Source: an uncultured Geobacter sp.
Lineage (GTDB): Bacteria > Desulfobacterota > Desulfuromonadia > Geobacterales > Geobacteraceae
Assembly (NCBI GenBank): GCA_903915655.1
Contig: CAIWTU010000126.1
Coordinates: forward strand, 1-47,344
Length of the DNA: 47,344 bases
Direction: 5' to 3'
Shown one piece after another: positions 1 through 8,333 of the stretch (position 1 is its first letter; the number at the start of each line of letters is the position of its first letter). The translations under genes and the position numbers were made by a program. Under the pieces are notes generated by a model. It was given only the letters and a program-made list of their open reading frames with translations, was not told the origin of the DNA and made no database searches.

Positions 1-140
1 CTGGAAGGCTTCAACAGCCTAGTGCAATCAGCTAAAGCCAGAGCAAGAGGATACCGTACCAATAGAAATCTCATCGCCATGATTTATCTGATTGGCGGAA
101 AACTTAAGTTTGGGTTACCCACGTAGAACAGCGAGCAGCC
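1..140 (+). mobile_element. 3' end of an ISL3-family insertion sequence (transposase C-terminus, truncated by window edge)
   Basis: Frame 1 is open from base 1 to a TAG at 124-126 and encodes the last 41 residues of a transposase. It contains the stretch LEGFNSLVQSAKARARGYRT and a hydrophobic segment, then ends in GLPT. This closely resembles the C-terminus of ISL3-family DDE transposases as I remember them. The bases around the stop codon and just after it (about 115-140) look like an ISL3-type terminal inverted repeat, so the element probably ends near base 140. The 5' part lies outside the window, so an intact element cannot be confirmed. Confidence 0.75.
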
Positions 141-213
141 AGAAAAGATCCCCCCATCTGACCGGTTAACTGCTGGATAATGACGACGTCGCCTCACTCA
201 AAAGGAGAAGGAT

Positions 214-687
214 ATGGATCTCAAGGATATTAAATCCCTCATAAAGTTTGTTACTGAAACGGATATAACCGAATTTGAACTTGAAAACCCCGACGAGAAG
301 ATACGAATTAAAAGGGGTTCTTTTCATGATCAAACAAATAACCAGCTTTTTCAGCCACTGATGCAGTATAATACGCCGACCCGGACGGAGGTTCCCGCAC
401 TTCCAACCGAAAGCCCTTCACTTCCGGCAACTCTGGCGCATGATGAAGGGTTTACTATCACTTCTCCCATAGTTGGTACATTATACCGCTCACCAGCGCC
501 GGATGCTCCTCCCTACGTGGAGGTTGGGCAGATAGTGGAAAAAGGTCATGTCCTTTGCATAATAGAAGCGATGAAATTAATGAATGAAATCGAGGCGGAA
601 TTCCGCTGCAGGATTCTCAGGATATCCAAAGAGAATGCTCAGCCGGTTGAGTTTGGTGAAACTCTCTTTGTTGTCGAGAAAATGTAA
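214..687 (+). CDS. accB: Biotin carboxyl carrier protein of acetyl-CoA carboxylase
   Basis: AccB (157 aa) carries the biotin that AccC carboxylates and the carboxyltransferase uses to make malonyl-CoA, the first step of fatty acid synthesis. The N-terminal domain (about 1-45) is followed by a Pro/Thr-rich linker (about 48-76) and a C-terminal biotinyl domain. That domain has the motif EAMKLMN, with biotin expected on Lys121. The start is an ATG with a strong ribosome binding site (AAGGAGAAGG, about 8 bases upstream). The length is normal for the family. accC follows after 132 bases. The upstream neighbour is the end of an insertion sequence, so the native promoter may have been displaced. Confidence 0.97.
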   Translation: MDLKDIKSLIKFVTETDITEFELENPDEKIRIKRGSFHDQTNNQLFQPLMQYNTPTRTEVPALPTESPSLPATLAHDEGFTITSPIVGTLYRSPAPDAPPYVEVGQIVEKGHVLCIIEAMKLMNEIEAEFRCRILRISKENAQPVEFGETLFVVEKM

Positions 688-819
688 TCAGTTTTTATCC
701 GGGCTTACTTGGTTAAAGCAGCTTAATGGTGCAATCCGTTTCATCCTTTGCTCTTTTCCGTCAGATGGCGCAAGGCACGAACCTGGTCTCAGTTTCCTGT
801 CTACTTGGAGAAATAACAG

Positions 820-2160
820 ATGTTTCATAAAATTCTAATTGCGAACAGGGGAGAAATTGCCCTCCGTATCATAAGGGCATGCAAGGAATTGGGCATCAAG
901 ACAGTTGCCGTCTTTTCAACGGCAGACAAAGACTCCCTGCATGTAAAAATTGCTGATGAAAGCATCTGCATCGGTCCTCCGCCGAGCCTGCAAAGTTACC
1001 TTAATATCAACGCCATCATAAGTGCTGCGGAATTGACCGATGCAGAGGCGATACATCCGGGATACGGCTTTCTCGCGGAAAATACCGCCTTTGCTGAAAT
1101 TTGTGAAAAATGCGGTATAAACTTTATAGGTCCTGCATCAGAAACAATGCGGATGATGGGTGATAAAATCAGCGCCAGACAGGCAATGATAAAAGAAGGG
1201 ATACCAATCCTTCCCGGGACTAAAGAGGGTGTTAAAGACCTGGATGCGGCGGTAAAGATTGTAAAAAAAATCGGTTTACCGGTCATTATCAAGGCGACTG
1301 CCGGAGGGGGTGGAAGAGGGATGAAAATAGTCCATTCACCTGCTACTTTGGCAAATGCGTTCGCCACGGCCCGGGCTGAAGCACAGGCCTGTTTCGGAAA
1401 TTCTGAAGTATATATAGAAAAATATTGTGAACGGCCGCGTCACGTAGAGATACAGATAGTTGCCGATAAACATGGCAATGTGATTCATTTGGGCGAGCGG
1501 GACTGCTCGATTCAACGTCGTCATCAGAAACTCATCGAAGAGGCGCCTTCCACGGCAATTACTCCGGCGTTACGAAAGAAAATGGGTGAGGATGCTGTCA
1601 GGGCAGTAAGAGCAGTAGGCTATAACAGCGTAGGTACCATGGAATTCCTGGTGGACAGGGATAACAACTATTTTTTCATGGAAATGAACACCCGAATCCA
1701 GGTTGAACATCCGGTCACGGAAATGGTTACCGGAATAGACATCGTCAAAGAGCAGATTCGCTCGGCTGCGGGAATTAAACTTCGCTATAAGCAGAGCGAT
1801 ATAAAAATGAACGGTCACGCAATTGAATGCCGTATCAACGCGGAGGATTCAAGTAAATTTACGCCCTGTCCCGGAAAAATAATTGCGTATCATACACCGG
1901 GTGGACTAGGTGTTCGAGTCGATTCATTCGTCTATGATCAGTACACTGTTCTGCCTCATTATGATTCTTTGATCGCGAAACTGATTGTTCACGCGGAAAC
2001 GAGGAAAGATGCAATCAGCAGAATGACGAGGGCTCTGGATGAGTATATAATCGAGGGGATAAATACCACGATCCCCTTCCATAAGCGTATTATGGCCAAT
2101 AAAGATTTCATTGAAGGGAACATTGATACCGGCTTTCTAGAAAGAGTCGTATTGGAGTAA
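820..2160 (+). CDS. accC: Acetyl-CoA carboxylase biotin carboxylase subunit
   Basis: AccC (446 aa, normal length) uses ATP and bicarbonate to carboxylate the biotin on AccB. The N-terminal biotin carboxylase domain starts with [18 protein letters not shown]. The ATP-grasp domain contains the glycine-rich loop [12 protein letters not shown] (about residues 156-167). The motif [13 protein letters not shown] carries the catalytic region, and the C-terminal biotin-carboxylase domain begins near residue 330. ATG start with GGAGA upstream. The next gene begins 3 bases after the stop, so the two are almost certainly co-transcribed. The 132-base gap before it (688-819) shows no gene and no clear terminator. 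Confidence 0.97.
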   Translation: MFHKILIANRGEIALRIIRACKELGIKTVAVFSTADKDSLHVKIADESICIGPPPSLQSYLNINAIISAAELTDAEAIHPGYGFLAENTAFAEICEKCGINFIGPASETMRMMGDKISARQAMIKEGIPILPGTKEGVKDLDAAVKIVKKIGLPVIIKATAGGGGRGMKIVHSPATLANAFATARAEAQACFGNSEVYIEKYCERPRHVEIQIVADKHGNVIHLGERDCSIQRRHQKLIEEAPSTAITPALRKKMGEDAVRAVRAVGYNSVGTMEFLVDRDNNYFFMEMNTRIQVEHPVTEMVTGIDIVKEQIRSAAGIKLRYKQSDIKMNGHAIECRINAEDSSKFTPCPGKIIAYHTPGGLGVRVDSFVYDQYTVLPHYDSLIAKLIVHAETRKDAISRMTRALDEYIIEGINTTIPFHKRIMANKDFIEGNIDTGFLERVVLE

Positions 2161-2163
2161 TGT

Positions 2164-2559
2164 ATGGATTTTCCAGAAGAGCTTAAATACAGTAAAGAAC
2201 ATCTCTGGGTGAGAGTGGAAGGAACCAGGGCAGTAATCGGGATTACCGACTATGCCCAGATGGAACTCGGTAAGATAACGGGAGTCGAGCTACCCGAGCT
2301 GGGTGATGAATTGGATCAGGAAGATTCATTCGGTTCTATTGAAGCCAGGAAAACGGTGGCGGAGCTTTATGCCCCCTTGACCGGTCTGGTTCTGGAAGTA
2401 AACGAAGAACTGTCAGTCTCCCCTGAGCTTTTGAATGAAGATCCTTTTGACAGTGGCTGGATAGCCATAATCGATATCTCGGATTACGAAGAGTTAAACC
2501 TGCTGATGAGTGCCGAAGATTATGCCGATTCCGTAAGCGCTTTTGATGAACTGGATTAA
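2164..2559 (+). CDS. gcvH: Glycine cleavage system H-like lipoyl carrier protein
   Basis: This 131-aa protein has the H-protein fold: an N-terminal KYSKEHLWVRVEG strand, GITDYAQMELGKI, then the lipoyl hairpin with SIEARKTVAEL. Lys63 sits where the lipoylated Lys of GcvH lies. The flanking residues (EARKT rather than the common ESVKA) and the acidic C-terminus are somewhat divergent. It starts 3 bases after accC and no gcvT or gcvP is in the window. It may serve a glycine cleavage complex encoded elsewhere, or act as a lipoate carrier or lipoyl-relay protein. Its place behind accBC suggests a tie to fatty acid or lipoate synthesis, but that is inference. Confidence 0.88.
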   Translation: MDFPEELKYSKEHLWVRVEGTRAVIGITDYAQMELGKITGVELPELGDELDQEDSFGSIEARKTVAELYAPLTGLVLEVNEELSVSPELLNEDPFDSGWIAIIDISDYEELNLLMSAEDYADSVSAFDELD

Positions 2560-2648
2560 TCGGTGACTTCTAAATACCTGCTTGGGAAATATTTTCTCCG
2601 ACAGGCTTGAAATGCTTTTCCTTCAGCAATGCTTCAAAGGGAGTGCTG

Positions 2649-3470
2649 GTGACACTGCGAGTCGGTCAGATAGATTATGCTAACTGTACTCCCTTATTCG
2701 CGTGCCTGAAAAAATTCCATGACTGCAGAAACTATATCTTCACTCATGGGACACCTTCGAGACTTAACAGCATGCTTTACAACGGGGAAATTGATATCTG
2801 CCCCTCGTCTTCCATAGAATTTGCCAAATACCCTCAAAAATACCTGATCCTTCCAAATATTTCCATCAGTTCTGATCTCCAGGTAAGAAGTGTGCTTCTC
2901 TTCTCACTTCTGCCTATAGAAGAATTAAATCATCAAAATGTTGGAGTTACCGGCGAGTCTGCAACGTCGGTGGCTCTGTTGAAGGTTATCCTGCGCAGAT
3001 TTTACTCTTACGATAATTACTACAGCAAGCTGGATATTCCCACGGTAGCTGCCCTTGCAGATTATCCGGCTATACTGCTGATCGGTGATACTGCGCTCAA
3101 GGGGGGTATCCAGCGGCCTCAAGGGGTATATGTCTACGATTTGGGTGAACTATGGCACAGGTTTACCGGACTCCCCTTTGTTTTTGCCCTCTGGCTGGTT
3201 CGGAAGGAAACCGCTCTCATGCAAAAGAGTGAAGTCGAAACATTATATTCCTCCCTCTATCACGCAAAACGGATGGCAAGCAGCTGTTATAAAGCGATTG
3301 CCAAAAACTGCAGGGAAGACTGGATAAGCAAAAATGATATGATAGAGTACTGGAATACCATTTCATATGACTTGACAACGAGGCATATTGAAGGACTGCA
3401 GACATTTTTCAGATATTCTGCAGAATCAGGTCTTATTGACCACGAACCAGAACTAAAGATCTTCGGTTAG
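2649..3470 (+). CDS. mqnA: Chorismate dehydratase (futalosine menaquinone pathway)
   Basis: MqnA-type protein of about 273 aa. The family dehydrates chorismate to 3-[(1-carboxyvinyl)oxy]benzoate, the entry step of the futalosine route to menaquinone. The fold is periplasmic-binding-protein-like: RVGQIDYANCTPLF at the N-terminus, GEIDICPSSSIEFAKYP, GVTGESATSVALLKVIL, and later LGELWHRFTGLPFVFALW. The frame is open from a TTG at 2607, but GTG at 2649 has AAGGGAG 5 bases upstream and directly precedes the conserved RVGQIDY, so I place the start there. The gene stands alone on the plus strand and is followed by a long hairpin. Confidence 0.9.
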   Translation: MTLRVGQIDYANCTPLFACLKKFHDCRNYIFTHGTPSRLNSMLYNGEIDICPSSSIEFAKYPQKYLILPNISISSDLQVRSVLLFSLLPIEELNHQNVGVTGESATSVALLKVILRRFYSYDNYYSKLDIPTVAALADYPAILLIGDTALKGGIQRPQGVYVYDLGELWHRFTGLPFVFALWLVRKETALMQKSEVETLYSSLYHAKRMASSCYKAIAKNCREDWISKNDMIEYWNTISYDLTTRHIEGLQTFFRYSAESGLIDHEPELKIFG

Positions 3471-3505
3471 CCGTTACCAGTTGCAATTTGAAAATGGCTC
3501 AAAAA

Positions 3506-3547
3506 CGCAGAAGAGGTGGGACAATCGAGCGTCCCACCTCTTCTGCG
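3506..3547. terminator. Convergent terminator hairpin between mqnA and the PxxKW gene
   Basis: A perfect 17-bp inverted repeat (arms 3506-3522 and 3531-3547, 8-base loop). On the minus strand the stem is followed by five T residues (complement of 3501-3505), so it fits a Rho-independent terminator for the minus-strand cysteine-rich gene. It could also stop transcription from mqnA. Confidence 0.85.
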
Positions 3548-3562
3548 TCATAGCCGGTCATC

Positions 3563-3853
3563 TTATTTCTTTTTACCACCGGAAGCCTTTTTCGAGGCTT
3601 TGAGAGGATTGACTTTAAGTTCTTCGCTTTTTATTTCTACTTTTACATGTGTAGCGAAGTTGCAAATACCGGATGTCCATTTTTTGATCGGTGCGGGGTA
3701 AGCGCTGCAGACCTTACCGATAGATCCTTCGACAATCCTATCACATCCTTCACAGTTCTCCGCGATTAGATGGCAGGAGCCCCCGCTGAAAACGCATCCC
3801 TGTTTTCCCCAGAAGGTGCACTCAGTGCCCGGGAGTACCGTTTGACATTGCAT
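3563..3853 (-). CDS. PxxKW family cysteine-rich protein
   Basis: A 96-aa protein with eight Cys in its first 64 residues (3, 12, 20, 27, 34, 37, 49, 64), including a CEGC pair. It has the segment PIKKW that matches the PxxKW name of a small family seen mainly in Deltaproteobacteria. The C-terminus is Lys-rich (NPLKASKKASGGKKK). The Cys pattern suggests metal or Fe-S binding, but no function is established to my knowledge. The start is ATG with a near-perfect GAGGAGG site. It is monocistronic, divergent from the downstream phosphohexomutase, and ends at a strong hairpin terminator. Confidence 0.85.
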   Translation of the reverse strand: MQCQTVLPGTECTFWGKQGCVFSGGSCHLIAENCEGCDRIVEGSIGKVCSAYPAPIKKWTSGICNFATHVKVEIKSEELKVNPLKASKKASGGKKK

Positions 3854-4036
3854 TTTTATTCCTCCTCTTGTTCCCCTAGTAATCTATTAATGTTTCACTC
3901 TACCAATTTTGAAAGAAAAATGTCAATAAGAAAAAAACTGTTGCAAAATCCCTTTCTCTTGACTCAGTGTAGACGATATATTAACCTGAAAGAGATTGCT
4001 ATCGGCGAATTGTTATAATTACAAAGGGGGACAGAC

Positions 4037-5455
4037 ATGCAGCGTATCAGTTTTGGCACTTCAGGATGGCGTGGTATTTTATGTGAAGATTTTACGTTCG
4101 AAAATATCAGGGTGGTTACCCAGGCAATCGCTGATCATGTGCGAGCAAGCGATGATCGTGATAAAGGTCTTATCGTAGGGTATGATACCCGTTTCATGGG
4201 TGAAAAATTTGCGAAAGAGGCGGCACGTATCCTGACGGGCGCCGGTATAAAGACCTATATCTGCAAACGGGATACCCCGACCCCTGCCATCGCATTTGAA
4301 ATTTTGCGGAGAAAAACCGCTGGAGCTATCAATTTTACTGCCAGTCACAATCCGTCTGAATACAACGGAATTAAATTTTCACCCGCATGGGGGGGGCCGG
4401 CCCTTCCTGAAACGACAAGAGATATTGAGCGTCGGGCGAATGAAATGGCTGGTCAAATATCCTGCAGGGATAAATTTCTCGAAAATTCTATTCAAAGCGC
4501 TCTCCTTGAGGAGATCGATCCGAGGGAAGCCTATCTGAAAGAGCTGGAAGAAAAGATTGACTTCGCTTCCATGGCCGGTTGCGGGGTGGTTGCCGTGAAC
4601 CCGCTATACGGTGCGGGGTGCGGCTATCTGGACGAGTTGCTCGAAAGACATAATGTCAAGACCAGGCTGCTGCATGTGAACCGCGATCCCTATTTCGGAG
4701 GGTTTCCACCTGAGCCCTCCGAGAAGTACATGCAGGACTTTATCAATCTGGTCAAAAATGACGCAGATGTAAAACTGGGGCTTGCCACGGATGGTGATGC
4801 CGACCGGTTTGGCATAGTGGATGAGGATGGTTCTTTTATAGAACCGAATTACATCCTGGCACTGTTACTCGATTATCTGATCAGGGTTCGGGGGATGAAA
4901 GGGGGGGTTGCTAGGAGCGTTGCCACTTCTCATCTGGTCGATGCGGTTGCGGCAAAACATGGCATTGAGGTCTTCGAAACACCGGTCGGCTTCAAATATA
5001 TTGGTGAACTTATCTCCAGGGACAGCATAGTTATAGGTGGTGAAGAGAGCGCAGGCCTTACAATAAGAGGCCATGTGCCCGAAAAAGATGGTATTTTGGC
5101 CTGCTTTCTGGTCGCCGAGATGGTGGCGAGGGAGAGAATGTCGGTCAGAAAGCTGCTTGACCGCCTATATTCGGAAGTAGGGCGATTTCTTACCAGGAGA
5201 GAAAATATTACCTTGTCTCCGATGCGTGACGCCGGCTTCTCAGAAAAGGTACAGGCCATACCCTCTACTTTTGCCGGCTCCAGGGTGAAGGATGTAATTA
5301 CCATTGACGGCACGAAATGTATTCTCGAAGATGGCCGATGGCTCCTGTTTCGCAAGTCTGGTACGGAGCCGGTAGTTCGCCTGTACGGCGAGGCCTCCTC
5401 GGAGATTGGATTACAGGATATCATGGCCGCAGGGAGGGAATTTATCCTTAAGTAG
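4037..5455 (+). CDS. Phosphoglucomutase/phosphomannomutase family protein
   Basis: A 472-aa alpha-D-phosphohexomutase, which interconverts hexose 1- and 6-phosphates for polysaccharide and nucleotide-sugar synthesis. The phosphoserine loop TASHNPSEYNG places the catalytic Ser at residue 103. The metal-binding loop is DGDADRFG, the sugar-binding loop is GGEESAGL, and the C-terminal phosphate-binding loop is RKSGTEPVVRLYGE. The ATG is preceded by AAAGGGGGA. The substrate (glucose, mannose or glucosamine) cannot be fixed from the sequence. Its stop codon TAG lies in a copy of the dispersed repeat described below. A long antisense open frame (4930-5790, minus) looks like a shadow. Confidence 0.93.
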   Translation: MQRISFGTSGWRGILCEDFTFENIRVVTQAIADHVRASDDRDKGLIVGYDTRFMGEKFAKEAARILTGAGIKTYICKRDTPTPAIAFEILRRKTAGAINFTASHNPSEYNGIKFSPAWGGPALPETTRDIERRANEMAGQISCRDKFLENSIQSALLEEIDPREAYLKELEEKIDFASMAGCGVVAVNPLYGAGCGYLDELLERHNVKTRLLHVNRDPYFGGFPPEPSEKYMQDFINLVKNDADVKLGLATDGDADRFGIVDEDGSFIEPNYILALLLDYLIRVRGMKGGVARSVATSHLVDAVAAKHGIEVFETPVGFKYIGELISRDSIVIGGEESAGLTIRGHVPEKDGILACFLVAEMVARERMSVRKLLDRLYSEVGRFLTRRENITLSPMRDAGFSEKVQAIPSTFAGSRVKDVITIDGTKCILEDGRWLLFRKSGTEPVVRLYGEASSEIGLQDIMAAGREFILK

Positions 5456-5472
5456 TCTCCATCCGGAAACTC
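5453..5472 (+). repeat. Copy of dispersed TTTCCATCCGGAAA repeat, at the phosphohexomutase stop
   Basis: TAGTCTCCATCCGGAAACTC matches the repeat core seen at 47205 with one change. The first TAG is the stop codon of the upstream gene. Confidence 0.7.
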
Positions 5473-5521
5473 AGTTCTGAAACAAGCGAGGTTCACAACA
5501 ACGATGACAGAAATACTGTCG

Positions 5522-5558
5522 TTGCTAAAATAGCAGGCTATGTAGTATACTGTACAGT
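5522..5558 (+). promoter_or_regulatory. Predicted nifU promoter with overlapping palindrome
   Basis: A -35-like TTGCTA (5522-5527) lies 18 bases from TATACT (5546-5551). A perfect 10-base palindrome ACTGTACAGT (5549-5558) overlaps the -10 and the likely start region, which is a typical position for a repressor. A weaker hairpin-like repeat (GACAG, 5 bases, CTGTC) lies just upstream of the -35. An Fe-S-responsive regulator would make sense for nifU-nifS, but the site does not match an IscR consensus I can confirm. Confidence 0.5.
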
Positions 5559-5585
5559 CAACCAATACTGTTTTTGGAGGATTTA

Positions 5586-6446
5586 ATGTGGGATTACACT
5601 GATAAAGTAAGAGAGCATTTCCTGAACCCGAGGAATGTTGGTGAGATAAAGGATGCAGATGCTGTTGGTGAGGTAGGTAGTCTGGCCTGTGGAGACGCCT
5701 TGAAGCTTTACCTGAAACTGGATGAAAAGAAGGAACGTATTCTGGACGCCAAATTCCAGACTTTCGGCTGTGCAAGCGCCATTGCTTCATCTTCGGCCCT
5801 TACGGAAATGGTCAAGGGTAAAACGCTGGAACAGGCGTTGCACATAACTAATCAGGAAATTGCAGATTTTTTGGGGGGGCTTCCCGAGGAAAAAATGCAC
5901 TGTTCCGTCATGGGGCAGGAGGCGCTGGAAGTCGCAATTGCCAAATATATGGGAACTGAAGTCAAGTCACGCCCCCACGACAAAGAGCATCTGGAAATGG
6001 AAGGGGCGGTTGTCTGCAAATGTTTCGGCATTACCGACCTCTTCTTGAAGAAGGTAATCGGCGCCAACAAGCTTAATACTGCGGAACAGGTGACTCATTT
6101 TACCAAGGCCGGTGGCGGTTGTGGTGGTTGTGTTCCCAAAATAAAAGAACTTATCGCCGAGGTAATTGGAGGGGAGCCGAAAGAAGAGTATAAAAGGCCG
6201 GAAAAGTTGACCAACCTCCGTAAGATGCAACTGATCCAGGACACTCTTGAGAAGGAGGTGCGCCCCCTTTTGTGGGCCGATGGCGGTGATCTCGAGCTGA
6301 TCGATATTGCCGGGGTTAAAGTACAGATTGCTTTCAGGAAGGCATGCGCCGGTTGCGTTTCATCCGGGCAGACTGCGAAATTTGTGGAACTGAAGCTGAG
6401 GGAATTTGTGGCTGACAATATCATTGTTGAGGAGGTTGAGGGATGA
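5586..6446 (+). CDS. nifU: Fe-S cluster assembly scaffold NifU
   Basis: Full three-domain NifU (286 aa), which receives sulfur from NifS and builds Fe-S clusters. The N-terminal IscU-like domain (about 1-125) has the three scaffold Cys at 35, 62 and 106. A central BFD-like [2Fe-2S] domain has Cys144, 146, 179 and 182 (VCKC and CGGC). The C-terminal Nfu domain (about 212-285) has CAGC at 254-257. ATG at 5586 follows GGAGG by about 5 bases; an in-frame TTG at 5574 is less likely. The last 4 bases overlap the start of nifS, so the two are translationally coupled. No nitrogenase genes are present, so a general Fe-S role is possible. Confidence 0.96.
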   Translation: MWDYTDKVREHFLNPRNVGEIKDADAVGEVGSLACGDALKLYLKLDEKKERILDAKFQTFGCASAIASSSALTEMVKGKTLEQALHITNQEIADFLGGLPEEKMHCSVMGQEALEVAIAKYMGTEVKSRPHDKEHLEMEGAVVCKCFGITDLFLKKVIGANKLNTAEQVTHFTKAGGGCGGCVPKIKELIAEVIGGEPKEEYKRPEKLTNLRKMQLIQDTLEKEVRPLLWADGGDLELIDIAGVKVQIAFRKACAGCVSSGQTAKFVELKLREFVADNIIVEEVEG

Positions 6447-7615
6447 AGGAAATCTACCTTGACAATAATGCAACTACAAAAGTCGATGAAGCTGTTTTCG
6501 AGGAAATGCGGCCCTATTTCTGCGAACTTTACGGCAATCCCAGCTCCATGCACTTTTTTGGTGGCCAGGTACAAAACAAGATCGACGAGGCGCGTAAAAG
6601 GGTTGCGAAACTGCTCGGCTCACTCCCTGAAGAGATCATCTTTACTTCTTGTGGGACGGAAAGTGATAACGCCGCCATCCGTTCTGCCCTGGAAGTCTTT
6701 CCGGAAAAACGGCATATTATAACAACGAGGGTCGAGCATCCTGCAGTATTAACTCTCTGTCGTAACCTTGCCAAACGCGGATACCGTGTAACGGAATTGT
6801 CAGTGGACGGGGAGGGGAGGCTCGACCTGGGGGAATTGAGAAAAGTTATTGATAATGATACCGCCATTGTCTCTGTCATGTACGCCAACAACGAGACCGG
6901 AGTGATTTTCCCTGTAGAGGAGGTCGGAGCAATAGTGAAGGAAAAGGGGGCGCTCTTCCATACCGATGCAGTGCAGGCGGTTGGCAAAATACCGATGGAT
7001 ATGTCTAAATCAACGATCGACATGCTGGCGCTCTCCGGACATAAACTGCATGCCCCCAAAGGGGTCGGCGCCATGTACCTGCGTAAAGGGGTCTCATTCA
7101 GACCATTTATGGTTGGAGGGCATCAGGAGCGAAGCCGTCGTTCAGGAACGGAAAACTCGGCTTCTATTATTGCGCTGGGGAAAGCCTGTGAACTTGCCGG
7201 ACAGTTCATGCTTGATGAAAATACTAGGGTCAAAGCGATGCGCGACCGTCTGGAAAAGGAGATTCTGGCCAGGATACCGAGCGTCAGGGTAAATGGTTGT
7301 CAGGCTGAAAGGCTTCCTAATACCTTATCGATTGCCTTCGAGTTTGTGGAGGGGGAAGGGATACTACTTCTTCTGAATGAAAAGGGTATCTGCGCTTCAT
7401 CCGGAAGCGCCTGTACTTCAGGGTCTCTTGAACCCTCCCATGTGCTCAGGGCAATGGGTGTTCCATTTACCTGCGCCCACGGCTCCATCCGGTTTTCCCT
7501 TTCACGTTTCAACACCGATGAAGAAATTGATCTGGTTATAAGGGAGCTGCCGCCGGTTATCACCCGTTTGAGGGAGATGTCTCCCTTTGGAAGGGATCTT
7601 CTGTCGAGCCACTGA
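6443..7615 (+). CDS. nifS: Cysteine desulfurase NifS
   Basis: PLP-dependent class V aminotransferase fold (390 aa) that takes sulfur from cysteine for transfer to NifU. It opens with IYLDNNATTKVDEAV. The PLP Lys is Lys201 in SGHKLHAPKGVGA, and the catalytic Cys is Cys324 in the short loop SSGSACTSG, as in group I (NifS/IscS) desulfurases. ATGA overlap with nifU shows coupling. The length is normal. The next small gene starts 25 bases downstream and may share the transcript. Confidence 0.96.
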   Translation: MKEIYLDNNATTKVDEAVFEEMRPYFCELYGNPSSMHFFGGQVQNKIDEARKRVAKLLGSLPEEIIFTSCGTESDNAAIRSALEVFPEKRHIITTRVEHPAVLTLCRNLAKRGYRVTELSVDGEGRLDLGELRKVIDNDTAIVSVMYANNETGVIFPVEEVGAIVKEKGALFHTDAVQAVGKIPMDMSKSTIDMLALSGHKLHAPKGVGAMYLRKGVSFRPFMVGGHQERSRRSGTENSASIIALGKACELAGQFMLDENTRVKAMRDRLEKEILARIPSVRVNGCQAERLPNTLSIAFEFVEGEGILLLLNEKGICASSGSACTSGSLEPSHVLRAMGVPFTCAHGSIRFSLSRFNTDEEIDLVIRELPPVITRLREMSPFGRDLLSSH

Positions 7616-7640
7616 TTAAAGTCGGGGAGTTTAAGAAATA

Positions 7641-7838
7641 GTGAAAAAGTCTGCGGCCGTCATACAACTGATTACTGTCCTGCTTGTTGTTGGATACGGA
7701 ACTTATAATCTTTTTACCGGCAATTTTGAACAGAGCATTTTGACCCTGCCTCTCCTGGTGGTTTACTATCTGTTTGTCGTTGTAAGACAAAAGAGGGTGC
7801 CATCAGATGGGGAGAAGGAGGGTCCGGTCGGCAGGTAA
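7641..7838 (+). CDS. Small hypothetical membrane protein
   Basis: A 65-aa protein with two predicted membrane helices (about 8-25 and 31-48), a short loop between, and a charged C-terminal tail. The start is GTG with GGGGAG about 12 bases upstream. It lies 25 bases after nifS in the same direction. I do not recognise the family. Position suggests co-transcription with nifUS but not a role. Confidence 0.55.
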   Translation: MKKSAAVIQLITVLLVVGYGTYNLFTGNFEQSILTLPLLVVYYLFVVVRQKRVPSDGEKEGPVGR

Positions 7839-7883
7839 AAGGGAAACCGGTCTCTTCACCGGAAATATTTCGGGCGACTCTGC

Positions 7884-8315
7884 TTATTGCGCGGCATCCC
7901 GAGGTTTTTTGCAGAGTTCTATGAAGGCTTCCAACAGATCGGTGATGGAAAGTATCCCTTCAAGATTTCCCTGATCATTGACCACACAAAGACCGTAGAG
8001 TTTCTTATCGTGCATCAGTTGCGCAGCTGTAACTATGTCTGCGTCGGGTGAGACTGTGTATGGGTTGGAAATCATCGACTCCGTTACAGGGATCTTGGAT
8101 AAAAGGTAATGGAGCTCCCAGGTGTCGAGCGAGGTAGCCTTACCGGGTGTCGATCTCTGGATTGAACCTTCGGTAAGAAGACCAATCAGCTTCTCCTTCC
8201 GCATAACCGGTAAATGCCGGATGTTTTCCTCTTTCATGATATGGATTGCCTCTATTAAAGAGGATTTGTCTTCAATGGTCAATGCCTTCTTCATCCAAGT
8301 TGAAACTTTATCCAT
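7884..8315 (-). CDS. CBS-domain pair protein at the end of the liv operon
   Basis: A 143-aa protein built from two CBS motifs (about 8-60 and 80-137), with IRHLPVM and SITDLLEA as typical CBS ends. CBS pairs bind adenine nucleotides and usually regulate another protein. ATG at 8315 has GGAGGTGG 8 bases upstream; a GTG at 8327 lies inside that site and is unlikely. It starts 18 bases after livF and is the last gene of the operon. A regulatory role in the transporter is inference from position. Confidence 0.85.
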   Translation of the reverse strand: MDKVSTWMKKALTIEDKSSLIEAIHIMKEENIRHLPVMRKEKLIGLLTEGSIQRSTPGKATSLDTWELHYLLSKIPVTESMISNPYTVSPDADIVTAAQLMHDKKLYGLCVVNDQGNLEGILSITDLLEAFIELCKKPRDAAQ

Positions 8316-8333
8316 GGGTACTACCACCTCCGT

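Noticed and set aside
4930-5790. 286-aa minus-strand open frame over the phosphohexomutase and nifU start
   Set aside because: Antisense to clear genes, crosses the nifU promoter, no ribosome site, composition is that of a shadow frame.
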